Assembly (NCBI GenBank): GCA_030693335.1 | Contig: JAUYAU010000001.1 | Location: 284,380 to 348,379, forward strand | DNA: 64,000 nucleotides | Reading direction: 5' to 3' | Source: Sulfuricurvum sp. | GTDB lineage: Bacteria > Campylobacterota > Campylobacteria > Campylobacterales > Sulfurimonadaceae | Shown: positions 63,268 through 64,000 of the stretch, one piece after another | Numbering within the stretch: the first letter of the stretch is position 1 | Layout: each line of letters begins with the position of its first letter | Notes under the pieces: model-generated | What the model was told of the DNA's origin: nothing | The model's input: only the letters and a program-made list of their open reading frames with translations | Databases searched by the model: none | Program-made: the position numbers and the translations under genes

Positions 63268-63294
63268 TATAATATACATACAATGTATTATATA
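63268..63294 (-). promoter_or_regulatory. Palindromic operator/promoter of the toxin-antitoxin module
   Basis: Near-perfect inverted repeat: left arm TATAATATACAT (63268-63279), 3-base centre ACA, right arm ATGTATTATATA (63283-63294); the inner six bases of each arm are exact. A minus-strand -10-like TATAAT (63287-63292) lies inside it. Sits just upstream of the toxin gene, as expected for autoregulation by the antitoxin. Confidence 0.6.
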
Positions 63295-63393
63295 TCGGCA
63301 AAAGTAAATTGATGATAAATTTTTCTATGAAATAGATAGTATTGTACTTTATACCAGTCGGATGTATGTAGAAAAAAGAGCAGGGCGCTTTAG

Positions 63394-63510
63394 AGCTTAG
63401 AGCTGGCTAAACATGGCTATCCGCCAATTACAAAAGATGAAGTGTATAAAGAGATTTTCGAGCAAGCAGAGAATTTTAAAAAGTATAGACTACATGCAGA
63501 TGGAAAATAG
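63394..63510 (+). pseudogene. Possible C-terminal remnant of a restriction-enzyme-like gene
   Basis: In frame from 63394 after a stop: SLELAKHGYPPITKDEVYK, then EIFEQAENFKKYRLHADGK and stop. The HGYPP...EQAENFKKY pattern reminds me of the end of type I restriction HsdR proteins. No upstream part of such a gene is found on this strand, so it is a remnant at best. The alternative is chance coding. Only weakly supported. Confidence 0.3.
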
Positions 63511-63553
63511 AAACAATATTAGGATATATTTAACTCTATATCATAGGCTGTAT

Positions 63554-63745
63554 TCATATTATATAACGTTTTTTAACCTTATAAGTGTGATTTTTATTGA
63601 TTTTTTGACTAAAGAAAGTATCTTTATTTTTTAGTGTTTTCAGGAAACCTTTATTGTCAGAGAACTCGCTTTCTGGATGTAAGATATCGAAACAAGAGAA
63701 GAGTTCTTGACGTGCAATCATACCTTCATTAAAGTTGTGTATCAA
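63554..63745 (-). other. Short open frame, unrecognised
   Basis: 63 codons (frame open slightly further upstream) containing NFNEGMIARQELFSCFDILH, which looks more protein-like than the AT-rich surroundings. The second half is low-complexity Lys/Asn-rich. It lacks a good ribosome site and starts with TTG. Might be a gene fragment left by rearrangement. Confidence 0.2.
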
Positions 63746-63864
63746 TTCGTCAGAATGATTTTAAATGGATTAAATATAAATACCTATAAGTAAATACAAG
63801 TACGGATTAGTAAATTGATACCCATTTTTGGCACCCATTGTATTTTTTATCAAAAATAATACGC

Positions 63865-63885
63865 CAATTCAAGTTTAAAGTGCAA
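63865..63885. repeat. Possible left terminal inverted repeat of an IS30-family element
   Basis: The segment CAATTCAAGTTTAAAGTGCAA just upstream of the transposase start resembles IS30-family ends, which often contain a TTCAA...TGCAAC pattern. The other end is outside the window, so it cannot be confirmed. Confidence 0.35.
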
Positions 63886-63947
63886 CAGGAGATCAAAAGG
63901 GTGTAGCAAAGAGTCGATTTTATCCGACCAGAGATAAAGGGACATAT

Positions 63948-64000
63948 ATGAGCTACAACCAATTGACCATGGTACAACGATACCAAATAGAAGCTTTGAG
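63948..64000 (+). mobile_element. IS30-family transposase, 5' end (truncated by window)
   Basis: Starting at the ATG 63948 after an AAAGGG site, the first 17 codons read MSYNQLTMVQRYQIEAL. This matches the N-terminus of IS30-family transposases (Y-x-QLT-x-x-QRYQI), a helix-turn-helix that recognises the IS ends. The rest of the gene, including the DDE catalytic domain, lies beyond the window, so integrity is unknown. Confidence 0.75.

Larger units (their letters stand above)
63295..63947. other. Gene-poor, degenerate stretch before the IS30-type gene
   Basis: About 650 bp without an intact gene. It is AT-rich with short broken frames. The only parts I can describe are a possible restriction-enzyme fragment (63394-63510), an open minus-strand frame of about 63 codons (63554-63745) without a recognisable family, and the likely insertion-sequence end near 63865-63885. 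Confidence 0.5.

Noticed and set aside
1..64000. Search for CRISPR arrays and rRNA/tRNA genes
   Set aside because: No regularly spaced direct repeats and no recognisable structural RNA sequence were seen by reading; a tRNAscan or Infernal run would settle it.

Overview
The window is a gene-dense, mostly chromosomal segment of a Campylobacterota (epsilonproteobacterial) genome. It most resembles the free-living Sulfurimonas/Sulfuricurvum type. The reasons are a gatC / cvpA / fur / lysS / glyA / DUF1882 / SPOR / aroE block in the order I remember for Campylobacter jejuni, a fused CcsBA cytochrome c synthase, class II DAHP synthase, a hemerythrin, short-form HisG and type III pantothenate kinase. 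The genus is inference only. I found no tRNA, rRNA or CRISPR array.

Layout. 1-6.2 kb (+): 3' end of polA, gdhA, ccsBA, hemerythrin. 6.2-7.3 kb (-): dnaJ. 7.4-8.0 kb (+): recR. 8.0-11.4 kb (-): a two-RCK potassium channel, a small membrane protein and an exported TIM-barrel hydrolase-like protein. 11.5-12.8 kb (+): DEAD-box helicase. 12.8-17.0 kb (-): molybdate uptake (modC, modB, a stand-alone Mop protein, modA) behind a good candidate ModE operator, then modE and an unknown gene. 17.1-25.5 kb (-): aroE, trpE, SPOR protein, DUF1882 protein, glyA, lysS, fur, cvpA and a diguanylate cyclase. 25.7-27.0 kb (+): DAHP synthase. 27.1-28.8 kb (-): pilT, an ArsC/Spx-like protein, gatC. 28.9-33.1 kb (+): YfgM-like protein, lipoprotein, Xer-type recombinase, coaX, hisG, glycine-zipper protein. 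33.2-35.4 kb (+): gap and pgi.

The most interesting part is 35.7-60.5 kb, a large storage-polysaccharide and Entner-Doudoroff locus. A first tightly overlapping operon encodes a sugar nucleotidyltransferase fused to a degenerate phosphohexomutase, two GH57 enzymes, a GalT-family transferase, two different GlgA glycogen synthases and GlgB. Phosphoglucomutase is convergent with it. A second operon encodes a short GT35 (glycogen phosphorylase-like) protein, Zwf, Pgl, Edd, Eda, a 1067-residue protein that looks like a full-length bacterial homologue of the alpha/beta regulatory subunits of eukaryotic phosphorylase b kinase, and glucokinase. The expected flow is glycogen to glucose-1-P to glucose-6-P to 6-phosphogluconate to KDPG to pyruvate plus glyceraldehyde-3-P. 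No phosphofructokinase and no dedicated GlgC is present. The phosphorylase-like protein has Ala where the PLP-binding Lys should be, so how glucan is mobilised here is an open question.

60.5-64 kb is a disturbed region: an NfeD/SPFH pair with a small membrane protein, a decayed paralogue of that small protein, a truncated outer-membrane barrel gene, a toxin-antitoxin module with a palindromic operator, a possible restriction-enzyme fragment and, at the right edge, the start of an IS30-family transposase.
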